Part shown: positions 8,434 through 17,235 of the stretch, piece by piece
Layout of the letters: each line of letters starts with the position of its first letter
Position numbering within the stretch: position 1 is the first letter of the stretch
NCBI GenBank assembly: GCA_002338385.1
Contig: DDIE01000011.1
Coordinates: 1 to 56,782, forward strand
Reading direction: 5' to 3'
Source of the DNA: Proteobacteria bacterium UBA1858
Lineage (GTDB): Bacteria > Pseudomonadota > Gammaproteobacteria > UBA4575
DNA length: 56,782 nt
Notes under the pieces: generated by a model
Told to the model about the DNA's origin: nothing
Database searches by the model: none
What the model saw: the letters and a program-made list of their open reading frames with translations, nothing else
Program-made: the position numbers and the translations under genes

Positions 8434-9885
8434 TTAACAACGTCGTGCGTCTAGCTTAGGATCTTTCTTCGCTTTATTTTTACGTCTCTTTTTGCGATCC
8501 TCGCGGGTTGGCATCGTACTGCCTTCTTGTTTGAAATTGGCTAAATCCTGGCTGGCTCTCTCGACCGCAATACCCCACGCCAGTTCCTCGTCTTGTTCAT
8601 AGCGTTTACCCAACTGCCAGGCAATTTGTGCCCGTGCAAGTTCAACGCCTAGATAAAATGCATGGCCGCCGTCTGCAAACACATTAAGATTGGGATAATG
8701 ATCAAATGGATCCGTGGCGTTCCATATTCCGTCCCGATTGTATATGAAGACACCTGCTTCACATACCTGAATTCTAAAATTTGGATCCCGCACATCCTCA
8801 GCAAACTCTCTGATTTCCTGTTCTGTATAGGGGAAGGGTTTGCGTTCATGCAATGCCATCAAGCCATTATGGTAGCCCTTGGGAGGAATACTATCAGCAC
8901 TAGAGGCATACATGATACGCCTAGCCAGATCCGCTTCCTTAATTGATTTGCGGCAATGCTCGCTGACTTCGGTAGCTAAGATATGTTGAATGCCTAATTC
9001 GGAAATAATGCCCATCAGGAGTGTATTTGTGCCGGCACTATCAACATGAGTAAGTTCAGTGAGATTGCCCACACCCATCATGATTTCAATATCTGGATAA
9101 CGGTTACGCAGATTACGGTAACGCACGATTGATTCAGTGAAATTAAAATTGATAGGGTCGAGGATCGGGTCGGCAATAAAACGCACGCCTTCCTTGAGTA
9201 ACAGCTCTATGGTTCGATATAGCGAGCGCAGACTAGTGGGTGGTGTGCCGATTATGATAGGTGTGGCATCAACCTTTTCGAGTACCCACAAGGAATGACG
9301 CTGCAGACTCAGTAAGAAATCAGCACCGGCGCGACCACCAGTGACCAGATCCTCCGGCAGCAGTGAATCAACACTGACTTTAAAGCCGGCGGCTTTCAAG
9401 GCCTGGACGGTTTCTGCTAGGTGGGCGAATGGCGTATTGGGTAAACAGCCCAAATCAATCACATTGGCTCCATCCTGTCGATAGCGCTCAGCAGTCGCGA
9501 TAATTTGTTCGACAGTCATGTTGGGCGCATCGACAATTTCACCAAAAATATCGGTGGCATAGCGACTTAAATCGGTTTTCTTGGCGGCATGACCAAAATG
9601 CTGAGGCAAATCTTTAAGTTCTTCTGGTCCCCGCTCTACTGGCGTATTAAGTTGTAGTGCCAGCTCTTCAATATCGCCGCGGCAACGCCCTGGTAAGATG
9701 ATTTTATCGAACTTAGCCACGTCTTTAATACGGCGCGCTATTAAGTCTGTAGTCATCAAAGCCGCTACGCTCACACCGATTTGCATGACCTCGTAACTGA
9801 AGTCTCTAGGCTCCATCCCAGCGAGGACTTTGTGCAAACTTTTCTCTGCAAGTTTGCCGGTGAGAAAAAGATAATGTTGTGACAT
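8434..9885 (-). CDS. Dihydropteroate synthase-related protein of the H4MPT pathway type
   Basis: The 483-residue product has an N-terminal domain (about 1-130) of the kind found in methylotroph and archaeal DHPS-related proteins (LFLTGKLAEKSL at the start). A TIM-barrel pterin-binding domain follows (about 135-380), with motifs DGANVIDLGCLPNT, KVSVDSLLPED and ADPILDPINF. The C-terminus ends in a strongly basic tail of about 25 residues (REDRKKRRKNKAKKD). In H4MPT-containing organisms such proteins are proposed to act in pterin cofactor assembly rather than folate synthesis. ATG 9885 begins the conserved domain. The gene diverges from recJ across about 60 bases and heads the cluster with DUF447 and MfnB. 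Confidence 0.82.
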   Translation of the reverse strand: MSQHYLFLTGKLAEKSLHKVLAGMEPRDFSYEVMQIGVSVAALMTTDLIARRIKDVAKFDKIILPGRCRGDIEELALQLNTPVERGPEELKDLPQHFGHAAKKTDLSRYATDIFGEIVDAPNMTVEQIIATAERYRQDGANVIDLGCLPNTPFAHLAETVQALKAAGFKVSVDSLLPEDLVTGGRAGADFLLSLQRHSLWVLEKVDATPIIIGTPPTSLRSLYRTIELLLKEGVRFIADPILDPINFNFTESIVRYRNLRNRYPDIEIMMGVGNLTELTHVDSAGTNTLLMGIISELGIQHILATEVSEHCRKSIKEADLARRIMYASSADSIPPKGYHNGLMALHERKPFPYTEQEIREFAEDVRDPNFRIQVCEAGVFIYNRDGIWNATDPFDHYPNLNVFADGGHAFYLGVELARAQIAWQLGKRYEQDEELAWGIAVERASQDLANFKQEGSTMPTREDRKKRRKNKAKKDPKLDARRC

Positions 9886-9946
9886 ATTTGTGTTTTCTAG
9901 ATTAAATAGTCGTCGAACTGGCAGCCAAAATTGATAATATGTGAAC

Positions 9947-11686
9947 ATGCAAACACATATCAAACAACGCGACAGTGCAGTAACTGATCAATTCGCAGGC
10001 AGTGACATTTCGCCATTAATGCAAAGAGTATACGCCAATCGAGGCATAACGGATGCCGGCCAATTGGCCATGTCCTTAAAAAACATGCATTCGCCATATA
10101 CACTCAAGGATATCCATCAGGCTGTTGAACTGTTGTTGCATGCACTCGACAGTAAACAGCGCATTATTATAGTGGGTGATTATGATGCGGATGGTGCGAC
10201 CAGTTCAGCGCTTGCGCTGCGTGCGCTCAAACACTTAGCTGCTGAGGTGAGTTATATTGTCCCCAGTCGGTTTAAGTTTGGCTATGGCTTAACGCCAGAG
10301 ATTGTTGAGATTTGTGGGCAACAATCAGCCGAGCTCATCATCACCGTCGATAACGGTATCTCAAGTATCGCGGGCGCGCAGCATGCCAGCGATTTGGGCA
10401 TTAAACTTCTGATCACCGATCATCATTTGCCCGCTGCAGACTTGCCCATTGCGGATGCTATAGTCAATCCTAATCAAGCTGGGGATCAATTTCCCAGCAA
10501 AGCACTTGCCGGCGTGGGTGTTATGTTCTATCTGTTGATCGCGTTGCGCGCAAAGTTGCGTGAACTCGACTGGTTTAATCGGCACAACATTGAGCCACTG
10601 GATATCGTTCAGTGGCTGGATATTGTTGCTTTGGGTACGGTCGCAGATGTGGTTCCACTGGATCAGAATAATCGTATCTTGGTCGAGCAGGGCTTGCGGC
10701 GTATGCGTGCAGGTAAAGCCTGCGAGGGCATCAAGGCCTTATTATCGATTGCTGGCATTGAGCATAATCGGGTACTGGCCAGTGATTTAGGTTTTCAACT
10801 GGGACCAAGAATAAATGCGGCTGGCCGGTTGGAAGATATGTCTATCGGTGTTGAGTGTTTACTGACTGACGATCCTGCTAGAGCGAGCACCATCGCTGCG
10901 AGTCTGCATGAGCTAAACAATACCAGGCGTGAAATAGAGAGTGAAATGCAGCAGCAGGCATTGCAAAGTCTAGCTATGCTAGAAAAAACTGAGCTCACTG
11001 AATCATCTGAAATGGGTTTGTGTGTCTATCAGCCCGGTTGGCATCAGGGCGTAGTGGGTATTTTGGCCGCGCGTCTGAAAGAGAAATACTATCGACCCAC
11101 TATCGCCTTCGCCGATGGCGATGAGCAACAGCTCAAAGGCTCGGCGCGTTCTATCCCGGGCTTACATATTCGTGACATCCTCGCCACGGTGGCCAGTCAA
11201 TACCCAGATCTAATGACTAAGTTTGGTGGTCATGCGATGGCCGCAGGGTTGAGTTTACCACAGGACAATTATCAGGCTTTCAAGGCCGCATTCAATCACG
11301 TATTGGCTAGGCATTTGAGTGCGGATGACTTACAGGCGTATATTTTATCGGATGGCGAACTCATGGCTGAGCAGTTGAGTCTGACTGTAGCGCGAGAGAT
11401 ACGTAATGCCGGCCCTTGGGGCCAAGGTTTTTCTGTGCCAGTATTTGATGGTCACTTTGAGGTGCTCGATCAGCGCATTGTCGGTCAGAAACATCTCAAG
11501 TTAAGTCTGCAAGCAACCAATAGCAATAATATCCTAGATGCGATCCTATTCAATTATGCTAATTTTGGGTGGCAGACGCGAGCACAAACAGTGCATATTG
11601 CTTATCAACTGGAGGTCAATTATTTTCGCGGTGTAGAAACACCGCAGTTAATCATAAAGCACTTGCAAGTAATCGCCATGCACTAA
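9947..11686 (+). CDS. recJ: Single-stranded-DNA-specific exonuclease RecJ
   Basis: RecJ is the 5'-3' single-strand exonuclease of recombination (RecF pathway), mismatch and base-excision repair. The 579-residue product shows DHH-family metal motifs: VGDYDADGATSS with D78, D80 and D82, VDNGIS, and the signature DHH at 158-160. The DHHA1-type motif GGHAMAAG follows later, then an OB-like C-terminal domain. Length matches E. coli RecJ. Start ATG 9947 is preferred; a GTG two codons upstream (9941) is also possible. The order recJ-prfB-lysS is conserved in Gammaproteobacteria. Confidence 0.96.
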   Translation: MQTHIKQRDSAVTDQFAGSDISPLMQRVYANRGITDAGQLAMSLKNMHSPYTLKDIHQAVELLLHALDSKQRIIIVGDYDADGATSSALALRALKHLAAEVSYIVPSRFKFGYGLTPEIVEICGQQSAELIITVDNGISSIAGAQHASDLGIKLLITDHHLPAADLPIADAIVNPNQAGDQFPSKALAGVGVMFYLLIALRAKLRELDWFNRHNIEPLDIVQWLDIVALGTVADVVPLDQNNRILVEQGLRRMRAGKACEGIKALLSIAGIEHNRVLASDLGFQLGPRINAAGRLEDMSIGVECLLTDDPARASTIAASLHELNNTRREIESEMQQQALQSLAMLEKTELTESSEMGLCVYQPGWHQGVVGILAARLKEKYYRPTIAFADGDEQQLKGSARSIPGLHIRDILATVASQYPDLMTKFGGHAMAAGLSLPQDNYQAFKAAFNHVLARHLSADDLQAYILSDGELMAEQLSLTVAREIRNAGPWGQGFSVPVFDGHFEVLDQRIVGQKHLKLSLQATNSNNILDAILFNYANFGWQTRAQTVHIAYQLEVNYFRGVETPQLIIKHLQVIAMH

Positions 11687-11760
11687 GTACATGACTGGGT
11701 TATCATACGACTCGAACAAATTATTCGTCATCTCTTGTTTAAACTTAGGCTGAGTTTGCC

Positions 11761-12856
11761 ATGGAACTAGCACTGTATTACACACAACTGAAAACCCTTG
11801 CTGAGAGAGTCACAGCCCTCAGGGGGTATCTTTGACTTCGACACTCAACTAGAACAACTGCAAGAGGTCACGCGTGAACTGGAACAGCCAGATATCTGGA
11901 ATCAACCTGAACGTGCCCAACAATTAGGCAAGCAGCGCGTTCAATATGAGGCGGTAGTGAACACTATTCTCACTGTAGAGCGAGGCATTACTGAGGCAAA
12001 TGAATTATTGCAGTTGGCCGAACTGGAGGAGGATCAGTCTACGGTAGATGCTGTCGTCCAGGATCTTGATGCATTGCAAGCAAACGTTGCGCAATTGGAA
12101 TTTCGCCGCATGTTCTCTGGTGATATGGATGGCAATAACGCCTTTGTCGATATTCAATCTGGCTCTGGCGGAACAGAAGCGCAGGACTGGGCGGAAATGC
12201 TCTTGCGCATGTACTTGCGCTGGGGTGAGGATAAAGGTTTCAAGACCGAACTGATCGAAGCCTCCGCCGGGGAAGTGGCCGGGATCAAAAGTGCCACGAT
12301 TAAGTTCGATGGGGACTATGCTTTTGGCTGGTTACGGACTGAAACCGGTGTTCATCGATTGGTGCGCAAATCACCTTTTGATTCTGGTAATCGCCGCCAT
12401 ACCTCTTTTGCCGCAGTATTTGTCTCTCCTGAGGTTGATGATGATATTGATATTGAAATCAACCCCGCAGATCTGCGCATTGATGTTTATCGTGCCAGCG
12501 GTGCCGGCGGTCAGCATGTGAATAAAACCGAATCGGCTGTGCGTATCACTCACTTGCCCAGTGGGGTTGTTACTCAATGTCAAAATGATCGCTCCCAACA
12601 TAAGAATAAAGATGTCGCGATGAGACAACTCAAGGCTAAACTGTACGAGTTGGAAGTGCAGAAGCGCAACACCGAACAACAAGCAATGGAAGATTCAAAA
12701 TCAGACATTGGTTGGGGCAGCCAGATTCGATCATATGTGCTGGATCAATCACGGATCAAAGATTTACGCACTGCAGTTGAAACCAGCAATACACAGGCTG
12801 TATTAGATGGAGCACTGGATCAATTCATACAGGCGAGCTTAAAACACGGCCTATAA
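11761..12856 (+). CDS. prfB: Peptide chain release factor 2 (RF2), with programmed +1 frameshift
   Basis: RF2 recognises UGA and UAA stop codons. The gene is read from ATG 11761 for 24 codons to CTT 11830-11832. It then shifts +1, skipping T11833, and continues from GAC 11834 to the stop at 12854-12856, giving 364 residues (E. coli has 365). After joining, the stop-codon reading motif SPF falls at 204-206 and the catalytic GGQ at 249-251, both one position from E. coli numbering. Residue 245, before SGAGGQ, is Ala, where E. coli strains carry Thr or Ala. A start at 11798 in the downstream frame would lose the conserved N-terminus. It lies in the recJ-prfB-lysS order. Confidence 0.97.
11821..11836 (+). 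promoter_or_regulatory. RF2 programmed +1 frameshift site
   Basis: The bases AGGGGGTATCTTTGAC give an internal Shine-Dalgarno-like AGGGGG three bases before the slippery CTT codon, then an in-frame UGA (11833-11835) followed by C. This is the classical autoregulatory site: when RF2 is scarce the UGA is read slowly and the ribosome slips +1 to finish RF2. Every element matches the E. coli arrangement. Confidence 0.97.
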
Positions 12857-12884
12857 ATATATCGTCACACACAAAAAGTTAATT

Positions 12885-14381
12885 ATGAGCGAAGATAATA
12901 AACATCCAACTGCAGAACAAGATGACAATAAGCTGATTGCCTTGCGCCGAGAAAAACTCAATAGCATACGTAAGCTCCGGCAGGCTTATCCCAATGATTT
13001 TCGGCGTGATAGCTACGCGCAGGATCTGCAGGATAAATACGTAGATCAGAGTAAAGAGCAACTCGCTGAGCTGGCTATCGTTGCCAGCATCGCGGGTCGT
13101 ATTATGGCCAAGCGTGGGCCCTTCTTTGTGCTGCAGGACATGAGTGGGCGTATCCAGGCCTACTTGGATCGTAAAGTGTTGGCGCAAGAACAGCTGGCCG
13201 AGATTGATACCTGGGATATTGGCGATATTGTTGGCGTCAGCGGCCCGCTCAGTAAGTCGGGCAAGGGTGATTTATATGTCAAAACAAATACCATTACTTT
13301 GTTGACTAAATCCTTGCGTCCGTTACCCGAAAAGTTTCATGGCCTGACTGATCAAGAACAGCGTTACCGAATGCGCTACGTGGACTTAATGATGAATCCG
13401 TCTTCACGCAAGACATTTCTGCTACGCTCTAAAATTGTCGCTTTTATTCGTGACTATCTCCAACAGCAAGATTTTCTCGAAGTCGAAACACCAATGATGC
13501 AAGCGATACCTGGGGGCGCATCGGCCAAACCGTTTGAGACGCATCATAATGCACTGGATATGCAATTGTTTTTACGCATTGCTCCTGAGTTGTACTTGAA
13601 GCGATTAGTGGTGGGTGGTTTTGAGCGCGTGTTCGAGATTAATCGTAACTTTAGAAACGAAGGATTGTCGACTCGGCATAATCCAGAATTCACCATGTTG
13701 GAATTCTATGAGGCTTACGCGGACTACCATACCTTAATGGACCGTACCGAGGATATGTTACGCCAACTGACTCATCATCTATTTCAACGTTATAGCATTG
13801 AATATCAGGGGTCTGAGTATGATTTTGCGCAGCCATTTAGGCGACTCTCTGTGCAGCAAGCTGTCCTGCATTACAATCCAGAGCTAAAGCAAGATGACCT
13901 GGCATCTGTTGAGTCATTACGGACTATTTGTGATCGACTTGATATCGCTTACCTTGAGAGTTACGGGACGGGTAAGTTGTTGATTGAGGTTTTTGAAAAA
14001 ACAGTTGAGGACCAACTTGATCAACCAACATTCATTACTGAATATCCCACCGAGGTTTCACCTCTGGCGCGTCGCAATGACATTAATCCAGAAATAACTG
14101 ACCGGTTTGAGTTTTTTGTCGCGGGGAAAGAAATTGCTAATGGTTTTTCTGAGCTCAATGATGCAGAAGATCAAGCCCTTCGCTTCCAACAACAGGTGGC
14201 GCAAAAAGAAGGTGGCGATGATGAAGCCATGCACTTTGATGCAGATTATATTCGCGCATTAGAATATGGTTTGGCACCGACAGCAGGTGAAGGTATCGGC
14301 ATCGATCGTCTGGTGATGCTATTTACTGATTCCGCCTCAATTCGCGACGTGTTGCTATTCCCACATATGCGCCCGGAATAA
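12885..14381 (+). CDS. lysS: Lysyl-tRNA synthetase, class II
   Basis: LysRS charges tRNA-Lys. The 498-residue product has the N-terminal OB-fold anticodon-binding domain (about 60-150). The class II catalytic core carries motif 2 FRNEGLSTRHNPEFTMLEFY and motif 3 GEGIGIDRLVML near the C-terminus. Length is normal. The start ATG 12885 is 28 bases after prfB, consistent with the conserved prfB-lysS unit. The short N-terminal leader rich in Asp/Glu/Lys is usual for this family. Confidence 0.97.
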   Translation: MSEDNKHPTAEQDDNKLIALRREKLNSIRKLRQAYPNDFRRDSYAQDLQDKYVDQSKEQLAELAIVASIAGRIMAKRGPFFVLQDMSGRIQAYLDRKVLAQEQLAEIDTWDIGDIVGVSGPLSKSGKGDLYVKTNTITLLTKSLRPLPEKFHGLTDQEQRYRMRYVDLMMNPSSRKTFLLRSKIVAFIRDYLQQQDFLEVETPMMQAIPGGASAKPFETHHNALDMQLFLRIAPELYLKRLVVGGFERVFEINRNFRNEGLSTRHNPEFTMLEFYEAYADYHTLMDRTEDMLRQLTHHLFQRYSIEYQGSEYDFAQPFRRLSVQQAVLHYNPELKQDDLASVESLRTICDRLDIAYLESYGTGKLLIEVFEKTVEDQLDQPTFITEYPTEVSPLARRNDINPEITDRFEFFVAGKEIANGFSELNDAEDQALRFQQQVAQKEGGDDEAMHFDADYIRALEYGLAPTAGEGIGIDRLVMLFTDSASIRDVLLFPHMRPE

Positions 14382-14394
14382 TAAGTACGGGGAA

Positions 14395-14961
14395 ATGTGT
14401 GTGCATCGCTGTGACTGGGCTGAGGTGAATGATTTGCTTGTAGCAGATCACGATCAGCACTGGGGTGTGCCGCTGTATGATGACCAGCAATTATTCAGAC
14501 AGTTACTTCTGGAGAACGCCCAAGCAGGTTTAAGTTGGACACTGATATTAAGCAAACAGGCAGGCTACCAACGCGCTTTCGATGATTTCTGTCCAGCCAA
14601 GATTGCGCGCTATGATGACGCTAAAATTCAATCTTTACTGACTAATCCTAACATTGTGCGCAATCAGTTAAAGATACGGGCAGCCGTCACCAACGCGCAG
14701 GCTTACCTCAAGATACAGCAACAATATGGTTCATTTGCTGACTACTGCTGGTCTTTTGTAGGCGGCGCACCGATCATTAATGGCTGGCGGCACGCGCACC
14801 AGGTACCGACCTGCAGCGCTGAATCGAAAGCGATGAGTGCCAGTTTCAAGCGCCATGGATTTAAGTTTGTGGGTGCGACTACTTGCTATGCCTTCATGCA
14901 GGCCGTAGGCATGGTGAATGACCATCTGCAATCATGTTTCCGCTATCAGCAGCTATGTTAG
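14395..14961 (+). CDS. tag: DNA-3-methyladenine glycosylase I
   Basis: Tag removes 3-methyladenine from alkylated DNA. The 188-residue product aligns along its whole length with E. coli Tag by eye: RCDWAEV at the start (Cys6 as the expected first zinc ligand) and DQHWGVPLYDD. Next come AGLSWTLILSKQAGYQRAFDDF and SFVGG, then FKFVGATTCYAFMQAVGMVNDH near the C-terminus, which supplies the remaining His/Cys ligands. ATG 14395 lies 13 bases after lysS with GGGGAAA just upstream. Its stop overlaps by four bases the end of a small gene on the opposite strand. Confidence 0.94.
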   Translation: MCVHRCDWAEVNDLLVADHDQHWGVPLYDDQQLFRQLLLENAQAGLSWTLILSKQAGYQRAFDDFCPAKIARYDDAKIQSLLTNPNIVRNQLKIRAAVTNAQAYLKIQQQYGSFADYCWSFVGGAPIINGWRHAHQVPTCSAESKAMSASFKRHGFKFVGATTCYAFMQAVGMVNDHLQSCFRYQQLC

Positions 14962-15119
14962 GCAATCTGTTCGACTACAATTGAGATCAGCAAGATCAAA
15001 ATGAACGATACTGAGATGAGCAGGAGGAAGTTAGAAATTACACGACTGTTCGCGCGGATGATGTACGCGGCAAGTGCACTCAAGGTGGCAATGACGAGGT
15101 AGATGATGACTGCTTTCAT
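14958..15119 (-). CDS. Small two-helix membrane protein (53 residues), coupled to ygfZ
   Basis: I do not recognise a family. The frame runs from ATG 15119 to TAA 14958. The product begins MKAVIIYLVIATLSALAAYI, forming one hydrophobic helix (about 3-21). A short polar turn RANSR follows, then a second long hydrophobic helix (about 31-49), ending VVEQIA. The start codon overlaps the ygfZ stop as ATGA (15116-15119), the usual sign of translational coupling, and no non-coding gap is left before the convergent tag gene. Composition and coupling make a real gene likely. Function is unknown. Confidence 0.7.
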   Translation of the reverse strand: MKAVIIYLVIATLSALAAYIIRANSRVISNFLLLISVSFILILLISIVVEQIA

Positions 15120-16105
15120 AGTTTTTTCTCAGCAGCTTCCTCTAGGGGAACCGCGTAGGGTAGGGTGAGTATGCTCAGCGCCGTATCATGCAGTGTCAGG
15201 TGATCAGTTTTGACACTGGCAATATGGATAATGGCCAAACCTAGCGAGGTATGCGGCTGTTTGACTGCGCTCACCACCTTACCTACAACGCGCTGCGTAG
15301 TGGCATCATGAATATCATCTCCAGCCGCAATCGTTGGCGGGCAAGCGCAACTGAATTGAAACATGCGTCGGTTGCTGTTACCGAGATAATGCAAGCGTGC
15401 CACGACTTCCTGACCGGGATAGCACCCCTTCTTGAAGCTGACGCCATCGATAAGCTCCATATTCGCCATTTGTGGGACAAAAGCCTCTTTTAATGCCTCG
15501 CACAGGCTGGGAATACCATTGATGATGTCCAGATAAAGCCAGTATGCCTGGCGACATACAACATCGTGCGGTAGCTGATTCAGGTCTAGTGTTTGCCGAC
15601 TGAGGATAATATAGCGTGCAGTCTCCGCTGGTGCTCGCATGCATAGCGTGTGTTCATCACTGACGCTCTGATAGGGTCGCTCAGGCGCACGGCCGGCGCA
15701 GACTTGATTAATCAACGCACCATGTGGATCGGCAATACCAAATAATTGTGCGTCGTCGACTTGTTCAAACACAACCTTTGCACGCATGACATACATCGTT
15801 AATCGTTGCACTACTGCGGCCGCCGTATCAGCCGACAAAATCATAATATAGTCCTGTTGCCATTGGACCAAATAGAATATTGCCAGCATACGACCCTTAG
15901 GGGTGCAGTAAGCATTTAAAGTCGCCGCAGCTGGGGTAGTCTTCTCAAGATCGTTACTTAATTGGCCCTGGAGGAAGGATTTTGCATCATCGCCGCTCAC
16001 TCGGTAAGCGCACAAATGGTCGAGGGCAATGAAAGCTGTTTGCTTGTCGATGGTCTGATAATCACTTACTTCATCTGTTGCGGCTGATAATTCGGCAATA
16101 TTCAT
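15116..16105 (-). CDS. ygfZ: Folate-binding YgfZ/GcvT-like iron-sulfur cluster protein
   Basis: YgfZ supports assembly or repair of certain Fe-S enzymes in a tetrahydrofolate-dependent way. The 329-residue product has the GcvT-like N-terminal domain (FLQGQLSNDL at about 44-53) and the family signature KGCYPGQEV near residues 221-229, whose Cys is essential in E. coli. The C-terminal barrel follows. It is divergent from the sdh operon, whose SdhB contains three Fe-S clusters. In E. coli ygfZ likewise sits divergent from sdhE-ygfX, so the neighbourhood is conserved. The stop overlaps the start of a small membrane-protein gene. Confidence 0.93.
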   Translation of the reverse strand: MNIAELSAATDEVSDYQTIDKQTAFIALDHLCAYRVSGDDAKSFLQGQLSNDLEKTTPAAATLNAYCTPKGRMLAIFYLVQWQQDYIMILSADTAAAVVQRLTMYVMRAKVVFEQVDDAQLFGIADPHGALINQVCAGRAPERPYQSVSDEHTLCMRAPAETARYIILSRQTLDLNQLPHDVVCRQAYWLYLDIINGIPSLCEALKEAFVPQMANMELIDGVSFKKGCYPGQEVVARLHYLGNSNRRMFQFSCACPPTIAAGDDIHDATTQRVVGKVVSAVKQPHTSLGLAIIHIASVKTDHLTLHDTALSILTLPYAVPLEEAAEKKL

Positions 16106-16340
16106 GGCGTGTGAGAGTCTTAGAAGTTATTGTTTAGTGAAGATATTGGTGTTACCTGAGGCTCGATTTGACCCTAATTGCGAGGAAAGTCAAGCTTTGT
16201 TAAACGATGTACATACTTAGCAAAGAAATTTAATTGTCAAGCTAGCGCAATCTACTCAAGTCATGTAATTTTGTGTTTAGTCGAGCAGATCGCTATACAA
16301 GGGGGGTACAGTAACTACTGCCTTTAACCAGTGAAAAAGT

Positions 16341-16370
16341 TTGGTTATTCAGCCCTTTAGCTTATATAAT
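16341..16370 (+). promoter_or_regulatory. Probable sigma-70 promoter of the sdh operon
   Basis: The 366-base gap 16106-16471 between ygfZ and sdhC holds no convincing gene. TTGGTT (16341-16346) and TATAAT (16365-16370) form a -35/-10 pair with an 18-base spacer, with a perfect -10. The resulting leader of about 95 bases contains a small hairpin GCATC-aggaa-GATGC and the sdhC Shine-Dalgarno CAGGAG (16458-16463). No regulator site can be named with confidence. Confidence 0.6.
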
Positions 16371-16471
16371 GCCGGACTTTTGTGAGCATCAGGAAGATGC
16401 ATTGCAGTGTTAATCTGGCGCTTGTCAAAGCACAAAAGAATTCAATAAAAGCACAGTCAGGAGTCAATCAC

Positions 16472-16861
16472 ATGAGTGTATCTCATCGACCATTGTCACC
16501 TCATCTTGGTATCTATAGATGGCAACTTACAATGGCACTCTCAATTCTCCATCGCGCCAGCGGTGTTTTCCTCAGCTTAGGTACCGTGCTGCTGGTGTTA
16601 GTATTACTCGCCATCGCCACTGGCCAATCTGAATTTGAAATGATCCAAGGGCTACTGAATAACATTATTGGCCAGCTATTCATGTTGGGCTGGACCGTAT
16701 CACTCTATTTACATATGGCTAATGGCTTGCGCCATCTGATCTGGGATGCAGGTGTTGGCCTAGGTAAAAACATTGCCAATCAATCTGGTGTATTTGTAAT
16801 TGCCTTCACTGTTATCGCCACTGGCGCAACTTGGGCGCTGGCCATTTGGAGCGGTTCATGA
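16472..16861 (+). CDS. sdhC: Succinate dehydrogenase cytochrome b556 subunit
   Basis: SdhC is one of two membrane anchors of succinate:quinone reductase and shares heme b and the quinone site with SdhD. The 129-residue product begins MSVSHRPLSPHLGIYRWQ, the conserved family start. It continues with SILHRASG, whose Ser24 and Arg28 match quinone-site residues, and has His81 (LYLHMANGLRH) as the expected heme ligand. Three transmembrane helices are evident. ATG 16472 is supported by CAGGAG eight bases upstream; an in-frame extension to 16382 lacks family features. The stop overlaps sdhD as ATGA. Confidence 0.95.
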   Translation: MSVSHRPLSPHLGIYRWQLTMALSILHRASGVFLSLGTVLLVLVLLAIATGQSEFEMIQGLLNNIIGQLFMLGWTVSLYLHMANGLRHLIWDAGVGLGKNIANQSGVFVIAFTVIATGATWALAIWSGS

Positions 16862-17235
16862 GTTTAAGAACACCATTATCTAACGTTAAAGGCTTGGGCT
16901 CGGCTAAAGAGGGCGCACACCATTGGTGGATGCAGCGCTTGACGTCTATTGCCCTATTGCCACTGACTCTTTGGCTGGCATTTTCAGTCGCCAGTTTCGG
17001 CAGTATGTCATATCTGTCTGTTGTCGCCTGGATGCAGTCACCATTAGTGGCCGTAGCAGCAGCGCTCTTGGTGGTGGTGCTGTTATACCACCTGCAACTT
17101 GGCGCACAGGTTATCATCGAGGATTACGTTGGCGGATGGTTGAGAATAACCTCTCTCATCATGCTGAACTTTGCCTGTATTGCACTTGCTTTCCTCGGTC
17201 TGTTTTCAATCATAAAAGTATCTTTAGCCCTATGA
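16858..17235 (+). CDS. sdhD: Succinate dehydrogenase hydrophobic membrane anchor subunit
   Basis: SdhD completes the heme- and quinone-binding membrane anchor of complex II. The 125-residue product has HHWWMQRLTS before the first helix, and three hydrophobic helices. His78 is the expected heme ligand, and Asp89-Tyr90 (IIEDYV) sit eleven residues later, matching the E. coli His71 and Asp82-Tyr83 spacing exactly. It is flanked by ATGA overlaps with sdhC and sdhA, so all three are translationally coupled. Confidence 0.94.
   Translation: MSLRTPLSNVKGLGSAKEGAHHWWMQRLTSIALLPLTLWLAFSVASFGSMSYLSVVAWMQSPLVAVAAALLVVVLLYHLQLGAQVIIEDYVGGWLRITSLIMLNFACIALAFLGLFSIIKVSLAL

Noticed and set aside
8411..8440. 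TTG 8440 as start of the DUF447 gene
   Set aside because: The ten additional residues are not part of the conserved family start, which begins at ATG 8410. The TTG does overlap the upstream stop, so it is not fully excluded.
11761..11835. prfB as a frameshifted pseudogene or a separate 24-codon gene
   Set aside because: The stop is the programmed UGA of the RF2 frameshift site and the joined protein is full length.
16923..17231. In-frame extension of sdhA by about 100 codons upstream of ATG 17232
   Set aside because: It overlaps sdhD in another frame and has no resemblance to SdhA; the ATGA overlap at 17232 and family length fix the start.
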